NCBI GenBank assembly: GCA_902787575.1
Contig: CADAGX010000020.1
Coordinates: forward strand, 1-47,795
Length of the DNA: 47,795 nt
Source: an uncultured Bacteroidales bacterium
Lineage (GTDB): Bacteria; Bacteroidota; Bacteroidia; Bacteroidales; Bacteroidaceae
Reading direction: 5' to 3'
Shown here: piece by piece, positions 18,085-26,456 of the stretch
Layout of the letters: each line of letters starts with the position of its first letter
Position numbering within the stretch: position 1 is the first letter of the stretch
The notes under the pieces: model-generated
Database searches by the model: none
What the model was told of the DNA's origin: nothing
Seen by the model: the letters and a program-made list of their open reading frames with translations, nothing else
Program-made: the position numbers and the translations under genes

Positions 18085-18870
18085 TCACTTGAGTTGTCGG
18101 ACGGGGAAGTTGAAATACGTGTCGGGGAACGGCTCGTCGGCGAGCGTGAAGTGCCACCATTCCGAGGTCAGCGGCTTGAAGCCGTGGCTCATCATGGCGC
18201 GGCGGAGCAACATGCGGTTGGCAAACTGTTGGGCAGTGATGCTGTCGCCGGCACCCGTGAACTCCATCGTTTCGGGGTTGCCACCAAAGTCGGGATGACT
18301 CTCGTGGCCGAACCAGTCGAATGTGCCGCCCATATCGAGTTCCTTCTCCGTTTTCATGTCAAAGAGCGTCAGGTCAACGGTCGAGCCACGTGTGTGTCCA
18401 CTCTTTTCGTAGATGTATTCCTGCTCGAAAAGCACACTCTTCGCCAGATTGGGGTAGAAGTACGGCTTCATCAGCGTGTCACCCAAGTTGGCAGCCCATC
18501 GCACGAAGTGATCCACAGCCCTTTGCGGACGATAAGCATCGTAGATTTTCAGTCGGTAGCCTTGGCGCATCACGTCGTCGCTCACCGCCCTGAGGCTGTC
18601 TGCCGCCTGCCGGGTCATCAGTGCCGTCGGCTCCTCGTATCCGTCTATTCGACAACCCACGAAGTTGTACGTCCCAAAGTAGCGGATTTCCAGAATCGCA
18701 TCTGGCACAGCGTCCGTCAGCGTCACAAACTGGCTGCTGTCTTGGGTAATGTCGCACGTCGTTTCTTTTTTTTCACAGCATGCGCCGCACAAAACTGCGA
18801 GCAGCATTCCCAGCATCCACATGCCGCTGCCTCTCCACGTATTGCCGCAAAACATCCTTTCCATCTTCAT
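18085..18870 (-). CDS. D-alanyl-D-alanine dipeptidase (VanX/DdpX family), exported
   Basis: 261 aa M15D zinc peptidase that splits the D-Ala-D-Ala dipeptide. Zinc ligands H159 and D166 in 'SGHTRGSTVDLTLFD' and H240 with catalytic E237 in 'SEWWHF'; the substrate-binding arginine is R114 in 'IYDAYRPQRAV'. The N-terminus has a hydrophobic export segment (17-30) ending in cysteines ('LAVLCGACCEKK'), so it is probably a lipoprotein acting in the periplasm. It is the first gene of an operon with a GH18-ThuA fusion and a ThuA protein. No vancomycin-resistance ligase or racemase is nearby, so a scavenging or recycling role is more likely than resistance. Confidence 0.92.
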   Translation of the reverse strand: MKMERMFCGNTWRGSGMWMLGMLLAVLCGACCEKKETTCDITQDSSQFVTLTDAVPDAILEIRYFGTYNFVGCRIDGYEEPTALMTRQAADSLRAVSDDVMRQGYRLKIYDAYRPQRAVDHFVRWAANLGDTLMKPYFYPNLAKSVLFEQEYIYEKSGHTRGSTVDLTLFDMKTEKELDMGGTFDWFGHESHPDFGGNPETMEFTGAGDSITAQQFANRMLLRRAMMSHGFKPLTSEWWHFTLADEPFPDTYFNFPVRQLK

Positions 18871-18923
18871 ATTCCTATTGTTTAAGTTAGTATTTAAAAT
18901 GCAGTAAGCGTTAAAACATATAC

Positions 18924-20492
18924 TTATTTCATTATTTTCAGTTTATTTCCTGATATATATAGGCCTTTGGCAGGTGCCGACAGGCGACGCCCTTGCAAAT
19001 CGAAGATGGGAGCAGAGGAATTATGATTCCGCTCTTGGGTGAAGGGCACTTCGCGTACAGACGTAGCGTTTTCATCCTTGAATTCGAACGAAGCAAGTCC
19101 GTTAGCATCGACAGCCATGTGGGTGATGGGCTTCGACATCAGCTGTTCGCCATTGGTATTCGGATTGTATAACGTGGCTGCCGGCTCAGAGGTGTTGGTC
19201 AGGCAGTCGTTGGCAATCGAATCGTTGCCATGGATGTCTTTTGTCACATACGGGTATGCCCAGCCGCTCGAAGCACTACTCTTGGGCTTGTTGTTGGCAG
19301 GGAAGATTTGATAGCGCTTTCTGCTAATACTGTTAGCGTAGTCAGTTGTACTTTGCCAGACATCTTTGTCGTAATCAATATGAAAAACGATGATGCCACT
19401 GCCAGGCAAATCTTCGTCCCAGCCCCTTTGCTGGCGGTTCTCGACGAAGTAGTATTCGTTTTCCGCGTCGTTGTTGCGAATGAGATAAGCCACAGGCTCG
19501 TCATCCAAAGCCGGCAGGTCGGTGATATCGACCGTGCCGCTGAGTTCGACAGGCGTGAGCCATCCCATCAGCATCCGTTCGTGAGCCGAATAACTACATG
19601 GGCGATACCCGTCCCCGTTGTAGTTGCCGTTGTCCATCAAGTCCCAGTTGCCTACCACCTTTGTGCTGCCATAGTAAAAGTCGGGAAAACCGAAACAATG
19701 GCTATATTCGTGGCAGATGGTGCCAAACGGTGTTCTCGGCGTTTTATCCGCTATATATTCTTGCAGACAACAATAGCAATCGACGTAGTACTCCTTGTCT
19801 CCCTGCATAACGGTGCGGAAACTGCGGTAGTCGGTCGGTTCCTCCGTCTCCATGTTCAGATGCTGGCTCAGCCACCACTGGTGCGGCCAAATGGTATTCG
19901 AACCTCCACCGGCATTCATTCCTTGGCCGGCATAGATGATTAGCAACTGGTCGATGAACGAGTCGCCGTCCCAGTCGTAGATGCTCCAGTCTATAACCTG
20001 TTTCTGCAGCACATCCACGATGTCATCGACCATGTACTGAGAGTACTCATCATGAGATTCCGTGCTACGATACTTTTGGCGCCCGTCCGGCAACTCTACG
20101 AAAAGGAGGTCGAACGCCAAGTTAAACAGCCCGTAGCTCTGTGACATGAAGTAGTCGTGTATGGAGCCCACAAATCTTTCCTCGGCATAATTCTCCTTAT
20201 TGAAAATCTTGTTCCACTTTTGCAATGCGGCCTCGTGGTCTTCCGCAAAGTCCTGGTCCTGAAACGATGCTAACACCACCAACTGACGCTGGTTGCCTAT
20301 ATAAGGGTTCTCCCTGCCTTGCGACGATGGCGCACGGCGTGCTACAAACTGGGGATTAGGCGTTCCACCCCTGCAGCTACGCATGCGAATGAAAGAGTCT
20401 GCCAAAGCTTTGCCCTCTTCTGTTGCCTGCTGTGCTGATACACCAGAAGTCGCGGCGAGTGCCAGCATGATGGTATATATCAGTTTCTTCAT
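18924..20492 (-). CDS. Secreted M6 family metalloprotease
   Basis: 522 aa. Signal peptide (1-20, '…LALAATSGVSA') then propeptide region. The zinc site is HExxHxxGxxD as 'HEYSHCFGFPD' at 261-271, with the Met-turn-like 'NWDLMDNGNY' at 282-291 that marks the M6 (immune inhibitor A-like) family. 'VVLASFQDQDF' and 'DYFMSQSYGLF' are typical early motifs of the catalytic domain. The last 35 residues ('IFDLQGRRLSAPAKGLYI') resemble the short tails many Prevotella/Porphyromonas secreted proteins carry after their catalytic part. Probably an extracellular protein-degrading enzyme. It lies 82 bp downstream of yifB with no exact promoter match between. Confidence 0.92.
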   Translation of the reverse strand: MKKLIYTIMLALAATSGVSAQQATEEGKALADSFIRMRSCRGGTPNPQFVARRAPSSQGRENPYIGNQRQLVVLASFQDQDFAEDHEAALQKWNKIFNKENYAEERFVGSIHDYFMSQSYGLFNLAFDLLFVELPDGRQKYRSTESHDEYSQYMVDDIVDVLQKQVIDWSIYDWDGDSFIDQLLIIYAGQGMNAGGGSNTIWPHQWWLSQHLNMETEEPTDYRSFRTVMQGDKEYYVDCYCCLQEYIADKTPRTPFGTICHEYSHCFGFPDFYYGSTKVVGNWDLMDNGNYNGDGYRPCSYSAHERMLMGWLTPVELSGTVDITDLPALDDEPVAYLIRNNDAENEYYFVENRQQRGWDEDLPGSGIIVFHIDYDKDVWQSTTDYANSISRKRYQIFPANNKPKSSASSGWAYPYVTKDIHGNDSIANDCLTNTSEPAATLYNPNTNGEQLMSKPITHMAVDANGLASFEFKDENATSVREVPFTQERNHNSSAPIFDLQGRRLSAPAKGLYISGNKLKIMK

Positions 20493-20574
20493 GTGATGTT
20501 TTTTATTCGCCGATACACTAATAATTATTCATTCTAACTAGTGCAAGTAGGTGGACTCTTTTATTATAAATACT

Positions 20575-22146
20575 TCAAAGTCCTCTCTCTGCCCAGTCGC
20601 TGCGGTCGAGGTTGCGATAGCCAATAGCCTCTGCAATGTGTGTGGATTCTACCTTCTCTGAGCCGGCGAGGTCGGCGATGGTGCGGGCAACCTTGAGGAT
20701 GCGGGTGTAAGCACGAGCGGAGAGTTTGAGACGTTCCATGGCAAGGCGCAACATCTCGAGTGACTTGGCGTCGGGCTCGGCAAACTGGTGGAGCATCTTC
20801 TCTGTCATCTGTGCGTTGCAATGGATGCGGCTCCCTTCCCGGCCTCCCCCGAGTGGGAGATGGCTGAAACGCTCGGTTTGGATTTCGCGGGCTCGGATGA
20901 CGCGCTCGCGAATGGAGGCGCTGGATTCGCCGGGCTGCATCTGGCTGAGCTGGGCGAAGGGCACGGCCTGGATTTCGCAGTGGATGTCAATGCGGTCGAG
21001 CAGCGGCCCAGAAATCTTGCTCATGTACTGCTGGATGCGGCCGGGCGTGCAGGTGCAGTGATGCAGCGGGTCACCGAAATAGCCGCATGGGCAGGGATTC
21101 ATCGATGCCACGAACATAAAGGAGGCGGGGAATGTGACGGAATACTTGGCACGCGAGATGTTGATGATGCGGTCTTCGAGCGGTTGGCGAAGTACTTCGA
21201 GCACGGAACGCGAGAACTCTGGCAGCTCGTCGAGGAAGAGGACTCCGTTGTGTGCGAGGCTTATCTCGCCGGGTTGCGGGTTCTGTCCGCCGCCTACAAG
21301 GGCTACTTGTGAGATGGTATGGTGCGGCGAGCGGAAAGGTCGCTGTGCGATGAGCGAGCACTTGTCGGGCAGCGTGCCGGCCACGGAGTGAATCTGTGTG
21401 GTCTCGAGGCTTTCGTGGAGCGAGAGGGGCGGCAAGATGCTGGGCAGGCGCTTGGCCATCATGCTTTTGCCGCTGCCGGGAGGGCCTACCATGATGAGGT
21501 TGTGGCCACCGGCCGCTGCTATCTCGAGGGCGCGTTTTACTTGCTCTTGGCCTCGTACGTCGGCGAAGTCGAACTCGAATTGCGACTGCCGAGAGTAGAA
21601 TTCGGCGCGCGTATCGATGAGTGTGGGGCTGAGTGCCGGCTGTCCGTTCAGGAAATCCACAATCTGGCGTATGTCTTTGGCGCCGTACACTTTCAGTCGG
21701 TCCACTACGGCGGCCTCGCAGATGTTGGCTTCGGGCACGATGAGGCCTTCGAAACCCATCTGGCGGGCCTTGATGGCGATGGGAAGTGCTCCGCGTATGG
21801 GCATCAGCGAGCCGTCGAGACTGAGTTCGCCCACCATCATGTAGCGATCGAGCAGGTCGGTGCTTACGATGCCTTCGGTGGCAAGGATGCCAATGGCCAT
21901 AGGGAGGTCGAAGCCGGAGCCTTCCTTACGGATGTCGGCGGGAGCCAGATTGATGGTGATGTTGCGCGGCGGGACGCAGAATCCGCTGTTCTGTATGGCT
22001 GCGGTGATGCGTTCGTGGCTTTCCTTCACAGTATTGTCGGGAAGGCCCACGAGCACAAAGTGCATTCCCGAGGTGACGTTTACCTCTATTGTCACAGCAG
22101 TGGCCTGAAGCCCCTGCACGCAGGCGCTGAGTGTCTTTACGAGCAT
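20575..22146 (-). CDS. comM: YifB/ComM-family Mg-chelatase-like AAA+ ATPase
   Basis: 523 aa. N-terminal ChlI-like Lon-protease-fold domain ('GLPDNTVKESHERITAAIQNSGF'), then the AAA+ core with Walker A 'MVGPPGSGKSMMAKRLPSILP', Walker B 'GVLFLDELPEF', and a C-terminal Mg-chelatase domain ('RDLAGSEKV'-type end, here 'TIADLAGSEKVESTHIAEAIGYR'). ComM-type ATPases are hexameric helicases that promote branch migration and integration of incoming DNA in natural transformation; outside competent species the role is less clear. A TAATTTTG -7 element lies at 22177-22184. Confidence 0.95.
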   Translation of the reverse strand: MLVKTLSACVQGLQATAVTIEVNVTSGMHFVLVGLPDNTVKESHERITAAIQNSGFCVPPRNITINLAPADIRKEGSGFDLPMAIGILATEGIVSTDLLDRYMMVGELSLDGSLMPIRGALPIAIKARQMGFEGLIVPEANICEAAVVDRLKVYGAKDIRQIVDFLNGQPALSPTLIDTRAEFYSRQSQFEFDFADVRGQEQVKRALEIAAAGGHNLIMVGPPGSGKSMMAKRLPSILPPLSLHESLETTQIHSVAGTLPDKCSLIAQRPFRSPHHTISQVALVGGGQNPQPGEISLAHNGVLFLDELPEFSRSVLEVLRQPLEDRIINISRAKYSVTFPASFMFVASMNPCPCGYFGDPLHHCTCTPGRIQQYMSKISGPLLDRIDIHCEIQAVPFAQLSQMQPGESSASIRERVIRAREIQTERFSHLPLGGGREGSRIHCNAQMTEKMLHQFAEPDAKSLEMLRLAMERLKLSARAYTRILKVARTIADLAGSEKVESTHIAEAIGYRNLDRSDWAERGL

Positions 22147-22176
22147 GGATCTTTTGTTTTCAATGATTCTTGGCTA

Positions 22177-22184
22177 CAAAATTA
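22177..22184 (-). promoter_or_regulatory. Bacteroidota -7 element for yifB/comM
   Basis: Minus strand TAATTTTG matches TAnnTTTG and lies about 31 nt before the ATG at 22146. The -33 box is weak. Confidence 0.45.
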
Positions 22185-22345
22185 ATGAAATTTCAGAAGA
22201 ATTGTGAAATACACACGCCTAAAATGTGTTTCTACGACGAACTCGTATAGGCAAATGGCACGTATGCAGAGTAGAAATACATGGAGAAATGAGAATGAGG
22301 AATGAAATATATCGTGTAAAAAGAGTTTTTCTGAAATATTATGCT

Positions 22346-22353
22346 TACTTTTG
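22346..22353 (+). promoter_or_regulatory. Bacteroidota -7 element for the metallophosphoesterase gene
   Basis: TACTTTTG, an exact match, leaving a leader of about 70 nt before ATG 22431. The 240-bp divergent spacer 22190-22430 holds no gene; short frames there are not credible. Confidence 0.55.
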
Positions 22354-22430
22354 CAAGCGGGGTTGCAACTGAAACGGTTGCGCGCCGACTGGAAAAATAC
22401 TAATAACACTCTAATAACACAAGACAACAA

Positions 22431-23477
22431 ATGGACAGAAGAGATTTTATCCGTAGCGGAGCAGCCGCAGGAGTTGCTGCTGTATTGCCCACCATCCCGG
22501 CACACGCTGCCACGTCGACGGCAAAGACCTACGAACCCCGGAGCCTTCGTTTCCGCCCCGACGGGACGTTTAAGATCTTGCAATTTACCGACACTCATTA
22601 CATAGCTGACAACGCGCACGCAGCACGTGCCATGCGGAACGTCATAGAGATGCTCGAGATGGAGAAGCCAGACCTGGTAATCCACACGGGCGACGTGATC
22701 TTCGGCAAGCCGACCGAGAAGAGTCTGCGCGATATACTGGCGCCAATAGCTGAACGCAAGATTCCGTTTGCCGTGGCTATGGGTAACCACGACGGGCAGT
22801 ACGAACTCAGCCGCAAGGAGGTATTCGATGTCATCAAGACGATTCCCTACAACATCAACCAGGGTGTCGAGGGTCTGTATGGCGACACGAACGACATCAT
22901 CTCTATTCTGCCATCGAAGGGCGGAGAGAAATGTCCCAAGTGGGTTCTCTATCTGTTCGACTCGGGCGACAGCATTTCAGATCCCGACATGAAGGGCTAC
23001 GACTACATTCATTACGACCAGATTGACTGGTATCGCCGCCAAAGCAAGGCTTTCCAAGAGATGAACGGCGGCGAGCCCGTGCCCTCGCTGGCGTTTTTCC
23101 ACATCCCTGTGCCCGAATTTACATACGGCCTGCGCTACGATACGCATCGCGACATGAAGGGTAACTTGGGTGAGGACCCCAGTCCGGCAAATGTGAACTC
23201 GGGTCTGTTTGTGGCAATGAAGGAGCAGCGCGACGTGCAAGCAATCATCTGCGGCCACGACCACGACAACGACTACGCCATGAAGTGGCGCGGCATGTTT
23301 CTCATGTACGGGCGATACAGTGGCGGCGATACAGTGTACAATCACCTGAAGCCCAACGGCGCACGTATCATCCAGCTTACCGAGGGCGAGCCGGGCTTCC
23401 GTTCGTGGGTACGCTTGTACGGCGGTGTGGTGCAGCAGGAACTGCGCTATCCCGATTCGTTCAGGACTTTTAAGTAA
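22431..23477 (+). CDS. Tat-exported calcineurin-like metallophosphoesterase
   Basis: 348 aa. It opens with a Tat-type signal ('MDRRDFIRSGAAAGVAAVLP', RR at 3-4). Metal-binding motifs of the purple-phosphatase-like superfamily are all present: D54 and H56 in 'LQFTDTHYIAD', 'VIHTGDVIFG', 'AMGNHDGQ', 'FFHIPVPEF' and the final 'ICGHDHDNDY'. It thus resembles DCR2/YvnB-type periplasmic phosphodiesterases, hydrolysing a phosphomonoester or diester with a dinuclear metal centre; substrate unknown. It is a single-gene transcript with a strong terminator directly downstream. Confidence 0.9.
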   Translation: MDRRDFIRSGAAAGVAAVLPTIPAHAATSTAKTYEPRSLRFRPDGTFKILQFTDTHYIADNAHAARAMRNVIEMLEMEKPDLVIHTGDVIFGKPTEKSLRDILAPIAERKIPFAVAMGNHDGQYELSRKEVFDVIKTIPYNINQGVEGLYGDTNDIISILPSKGGEKCPKWVLYLFDSGDSISDPDMKGYDYIHYDQIDWYRRQSKAFQEMNGGEPVPSLAFFHIPVPEFTYGLRYDTHRDMKGNLGEDPSPANVNSGLFVAMKEQRDVQAIICGHDHDNDYAMKWRGMFLMYGRYSGGDTVYNHLKPNGARIIQLTEGEPGFRSWVRLYGGVVQQELRYPDSFRTFK

Positions 23478-23517
23478 AGGGGAGCAGCGTGCCGAACAGG
23501 CACCGATGCTGATGAAA

Positions 23518-23562
23518 TAAGACAGGGCGCCTGCAGAAGGTGCCCTGTCTTTATTCTTTTAG
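23518..23562. terminator. Bidirectional terminator
   Basis: Hairpin GACAGGGCGCC / GGTGCCCTGTC with AAGA upstream and TTTATTCTTTT downstream. It serves the metallophosphoesterase gene and, on the other strand, the converging lipoprotein operon whose stop lies at 23551. Confidence 0.85.
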
Positions 23563-24606
23563 CAAGTCTTTTGTTTTGGGTTCGATGTCGTCTTTCCAGT
23601 CCGAGCCGCTGGCAATGATATGGCCTTCGGGGTCAATGAGGATGAAGAACGGGATATTCTGTATGCCCCATTGGCGAACGAGTGGACTGTTCCAGCAGCG
23701 GAAGTCGCAGTGGTTGGGAAAGTCTACGCTGTCGCGCCGCACAGCATCCTGCAGGCGCTGTCGGTCGAAGTCGAGCGAGTAGCTGACAATCTTCAGTTCC
23801 TGTTTCATCTCGCGGCGCAGCCGACGGGCACGATAGATGGCGCTCTGCGAGCCGCTCTTCCATGTGGCCCAGAAGATGAAGAGCGTGTGGCTGCCCTTGA
23901 AGTCCTTTCTCCGTATGGTGTCGGACTCGGCTTTTTCCTTGTCCTTTTCCTTGGAGTCGGGATGCGGGAGCGTGACGAGAGTGAAGTCGGGAAGTGGCGC
24001 CCCTGGTCGCAATATGGCATGGTGACGCACTGCACTGGCCAGTTGGCTCAGCAGCACGTCCTCTGGGCGGGCACGGCAGAGACTGTCGTAGATTTCCTTC
24101 GTCTCGTGGTGAGTGCTGCTGTCGGAGAGCAGAAAGTATTGGCTGAAGAGGAAGCGTGCAACAGTTTCTTCGGGGTATTCCAATGCGTACCTGCGAGCCA
24201 AGGCACGTGCGTCTTTCTGCGAAAGTTCACGTACTTCGCGGCGAAACTGCGTGTAGATTTCGTTGCATCGCGTGCCGCTCACTTTCACCTCGCTGAGGTT
24301 CTGAGCGTCGCCCTCCACCTTGATGTCCTCTCCCGGAGCAGCAAAGACGGCCAGTTGTGAGTAGTTGGGGTAAAGGATGTGGAGCGTGGCCTCTCCGTCG
24401 AGCGGCAGCATGTAGTCGAAGCGTCCCTCCTGAATGTGCAGCGTGTCGATGCGGTCGAGCCCGATGTCGCTGCTGTAGATAAAGAACTCACCCTGCTCAA
24501 GGTGAGCAAACCGTCCCCGTATGCGTACTTGGCCCGGGTGGTTGCTACAGCTGAGCAGGGCGAGCAAAAAAGCTATGCAGTATAGCGTTTGGCTTACATG
24601 TCTCAC
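23551..24606 (-). CDS. Thioredoxin-fold lipoprotein (DUF4369/TlpA-like) lacking the CxxC pair
   Basis: 351 aa lipoprotein (lipobox LLSC, C20). N-terminal DUF4369-like domain at about 25-115 ('RIRGRFAHLEQGEFFIYSSD'), a helical linker, then a TlpA/AhpC-type thioredoxin fold from about 200. The redox motif that should read W-C-x-x-C after 'FIFWATW' is instead K-S-G-S (250-253), so both cysteines are missing; the cis-proline P319 ('QNIPFFILID') remains. It cannot act as a thiol oxidoreductase by the usual mechanism and may bind a partner or ligand instead. It is the second gene of an operon, 10 bp after a TPR lipoprotein. A charged insertion with 'DSKEKDKEKAESD' precedes the fold's catalytic part. 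Confidence 0.85.
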   Translation of the reverse strand: MRHVSQTLYCIAFLLALLSCSNHPGQVRIRGRFAHLEQGEFFIYSSDIGLDRIDTLHIQEGRFDYMLPLDGEATLHILYPNYSQLAVFAAPGEDIKVEGDAQNLSEVKVSGTRCNEIYTQFRREVRELSQKDARALARRYALEYPEETVARFLFSQYFLLSDSSTHHETKEIYDSLCRARPEDVLLSQLASAVRHHAILRPGAPLPDFTLVTLPHPDSKEKDKEKAESDTIRRKDFKGSHTLFIFWATWKSGSQSAIYRARRLRREMKQELKIVSYSLDFDRQRLQDAVRRDSVDFPNHCDFRCWNSPLVRQWGIQNIPFFILIDPEGHIIASGSDWKDDIEPKTKDLLKE

Positions 24607-24616
24607 AGACGTGGCC

Positions 24617-26308
24617 TTATTTCAGCAGGTTCTTGATGGTGCTGGCGTAGTTTGCAAACTCCAGATCCTTGGCTGCGCGTGTGGCCAGCGTGGCATCCTG
24701 TGCGATGGCGCTCTTGAGGCTGCTTACCAGTGTGGTGGCATCATTCGTACGAGCTGCCAGCACAGCCTTCAGGTAGTCTGTCGTAGCATCGGGGTTCTTA
24801 ATGCCAGCCAGAATGTTCTTGGCCATCACATAGTCCTTAGCCAAGATCTGTGCCAGAGCAGCGCTGTTGGTGTACGTACCGGCCAGATCGGTGGCAGCCT
24901 GTGTGTAGTTGCCTTTGGCAATGTTGAGGTTGCCCATCACCTCCTTGAAGGTGTCTGCGCCGCTACCCTGTGCCAAGTATGTCTCGGCAGCCGTGATGTC
25001 ACCGTCCTTCAGTGCCATGAGAGCCAAGTTGGTGTTCACCTCGCTTGCGCTCTTGCTGATGTTCTTGGCTTGGTTCAGATAATTCTTGGCAGCGTCCACA
25101 TCGCCCTTGGTAAGTGCCTGCTGAGCCAGGTTGTTCAGAGCGCGATAGTCGTTGGGATACTGCTTCAGCGTTGTCTGGTTCCACTGAGCCTTCTCCTCTT
25201 CAGAGCCAGCCAGCTTGTTGGCTCCGTAGAGCAGTTCTTCTACGCTGAGCTTGCTGGCATCTTGCTTATACTGAGCCACAATCTGCTCGTCGCTGCGGCC
25301 GATGACATCGTACTTCACGATAAGGCGTGCGCGGCGCAACTCGGGCAGGATGCCTTCCTTGATGTCGGTGTAAACTTCGCTCATGTTGCTAATCTGCTGC
25401 TCGCGCTCCTCGGGATCTTGATACATGGAGAGCACACGCAGTATCACGTCCTTGTCCTGAAGGTTGCTCTTCGAGATGAGTTCCTGGAAGCCTTCCCAGT
25501 CCTCGGCGGTGAACTTGGTGTCCACGTCGGCCTTCATCTTCAGTTTCTTCAGCTCCTTCTTCATGTAGTCGGCGCTCACGTTCTGACGCTTCTCGGCCAA
25601 CTTCTCGTTGAGCGTGTAGCGACCGTCGGGGCTGGCGTATGCGCTAACCTCGATGCTTTGCAGTGCGCGCTCCTCTTGGTTGTCATTGATTTCTTTCAGA
25701 ATCTTGCTCAGGTCCTTCACGCTGGTGGTGCCCAGTTCGCTACTGCGCAGAGTGGCCTGATTGATGAGGAACTTAATGTTGGCTTCCTGCTTCTGTTCGA
25801 TAATGCGCTGGTATGCATCGGGAGCTGTGGCAGCCGTGATGTTGCAGCGGTTCAGCAGCTGGCTGGTGGCCACAACGCCGTAGCCAATCTTTACCTCAGG
25901 AATGGAAACTTTCTTCTTGCCTTTCTTTGCGTCGAAACGAGCGTAGAGGTCGCTGTTCATCATGGCGTCGGTGTAGGCAAAGTTGGTTTTCATCGAGTAG
26001 GTGCCGCCCACCTTGTACTGTACGGTCGTGGCATTGCCTTCTACCTTCTCGCCTTGGAACGTAGCGCTTTGGCCTTCAACCTCGCCGCCTTCGTACTTCA
26101 GCACGGGAGTCACCGTCACGACGGCTTTCTTCTTCATATACTTCTCGGGGAAGGTGCCGTTGATGGTTGCAGGCACTTGTCCACCCACAGCCTCCAGCGG
26201 CGTGGGAGTTACTTTGAAATTGTCGGCACTCAGGTTGCCCAACTTGCCACACGATGTCAGCACCAGCGCTGCAGCGGTGCCCATCAAAAGGAGTTTTGTT
26301 GTCTTCAT
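24617..26308 (-). CDS. OmpA-like/TPR envelope lipoprotein
   Basis: 563 aa lipoprotein (signal 1-19, lipobox LTSC with C20). Residues 30-170 form beta-rich repeats of unknown type. About 170-300 resembles an OmpA-type peptidoglycan-binding domain ('SIEVSAYASPDGRYTLNEKLAEKRQNVSADY'-like spacing: A-S-P-D-G followed by N-x-x-L-x-x-x-R). About 345-560 is a row of TPR-like helices ('YRALNNLAQQALTKGDVDAAKNYLNQA', 'NTNLALMALKDGDITAAETYL'). The layout suggests an outer-membrane lipoprotein anchored to the wall that scaffolds other proteins. The function is not established. A full Bacteroidota promoter precedes it, and it is cotranscribed with the thioredoxin-like lipoprotein. Confidence 0.82.
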   Translation of the reverse strand: MKTTKLLLMGTAAALVLTSCGKLGNLSADNFKVTPTPLEAVGGQVPATINGTFPEKYMKKKAVVTVTPVLKYEGGEVEGQSATFQGEKVEGNATTVQYKVGGTYSMKTNFAYTDAMMNSDLYARFDAKKGKKKVSIPEVKIGYGVVATSQLLNRCNITAATAPDAYQRIIEQKQEANIKFLINQATLRSSELGTTSVKDLSKILKEINDNQEERALQSIEVSAYASPDGRYTLNEKLAEKRQNVSADYMKKELKKLKMKADVDTKFTAEDWEGFQELISKSNLQDKDVILRVLSMYQDPEEREQQISNMSEVYTDIKEGILPELRRARLIVKYDVIGRSDEQIVAQYKQDASKLSVEELLYGANKLAGSEEEKAQWNQTTLKQYPNDYRALNNLAQQALTKGDVDAAKNYLNQAKNISKSASEVNTNLALMALKDGDITAAETYLAQGSGADTFKEVMGNLNIAKGNYTQAATDLAGTYTNSAALAQILAKDYVMAKNILAGIKNPDATTDYLKAVLAARTNDATTLVSSLKSAIAQDATLATRAAKDLEFANYASTIKNLLK

Positions 26309-26348
26309 ATTTTTGTTTTTTAGAATACTGTCTCTCAGAATTTGGCCG

Positions 26349-26379
26349 CAAAGTTACACAGAATATTCAAAATAACAAA
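26349..26379 (-). promoter_or_regulatory. Promoter of the TPR lipoprotein operon
   Basis: On the minus strand TTTG (26379-26376), exactly 19 bp, TAACTTTG (26356-26349): a textbook Bacteroidota promoter, with a leader of about 35 nt. Confidence 0.85.
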
Positions 26380-26456
26380 ATCCGCCATTCAAAATCCGCA
26401 TTTGCAAAGCAAAAGTTTCTCCGAATGGCCTGCTGTTGGTCTGTGAATGAAAGTCT

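Noticed and set aside
18085-18870. VanX as part of a vancomycin-resistance cluster
   Set aside because: No vanH, vanA-type ligase, vanS or vanR genes nearby; partners are GH18 and ThuA proteins, and the protein is exported.
22182-22790. A 202-codon minus-strand frame upstream of the metallophosphoesterase
   Set aside because: It crosses the divergent spacer and the antisense of the Tat signal region; no conserved pattern.
24521-26323. A 600-codon plus-strand frame opposite the TPR lipoprotein
   Set aside because: Antisense shadow; the minus-strand protein has signal peptide, lipobox, OmpA-like and TPR motifs, while the plus frame is a Leu/Cys-rich pattern without domains.
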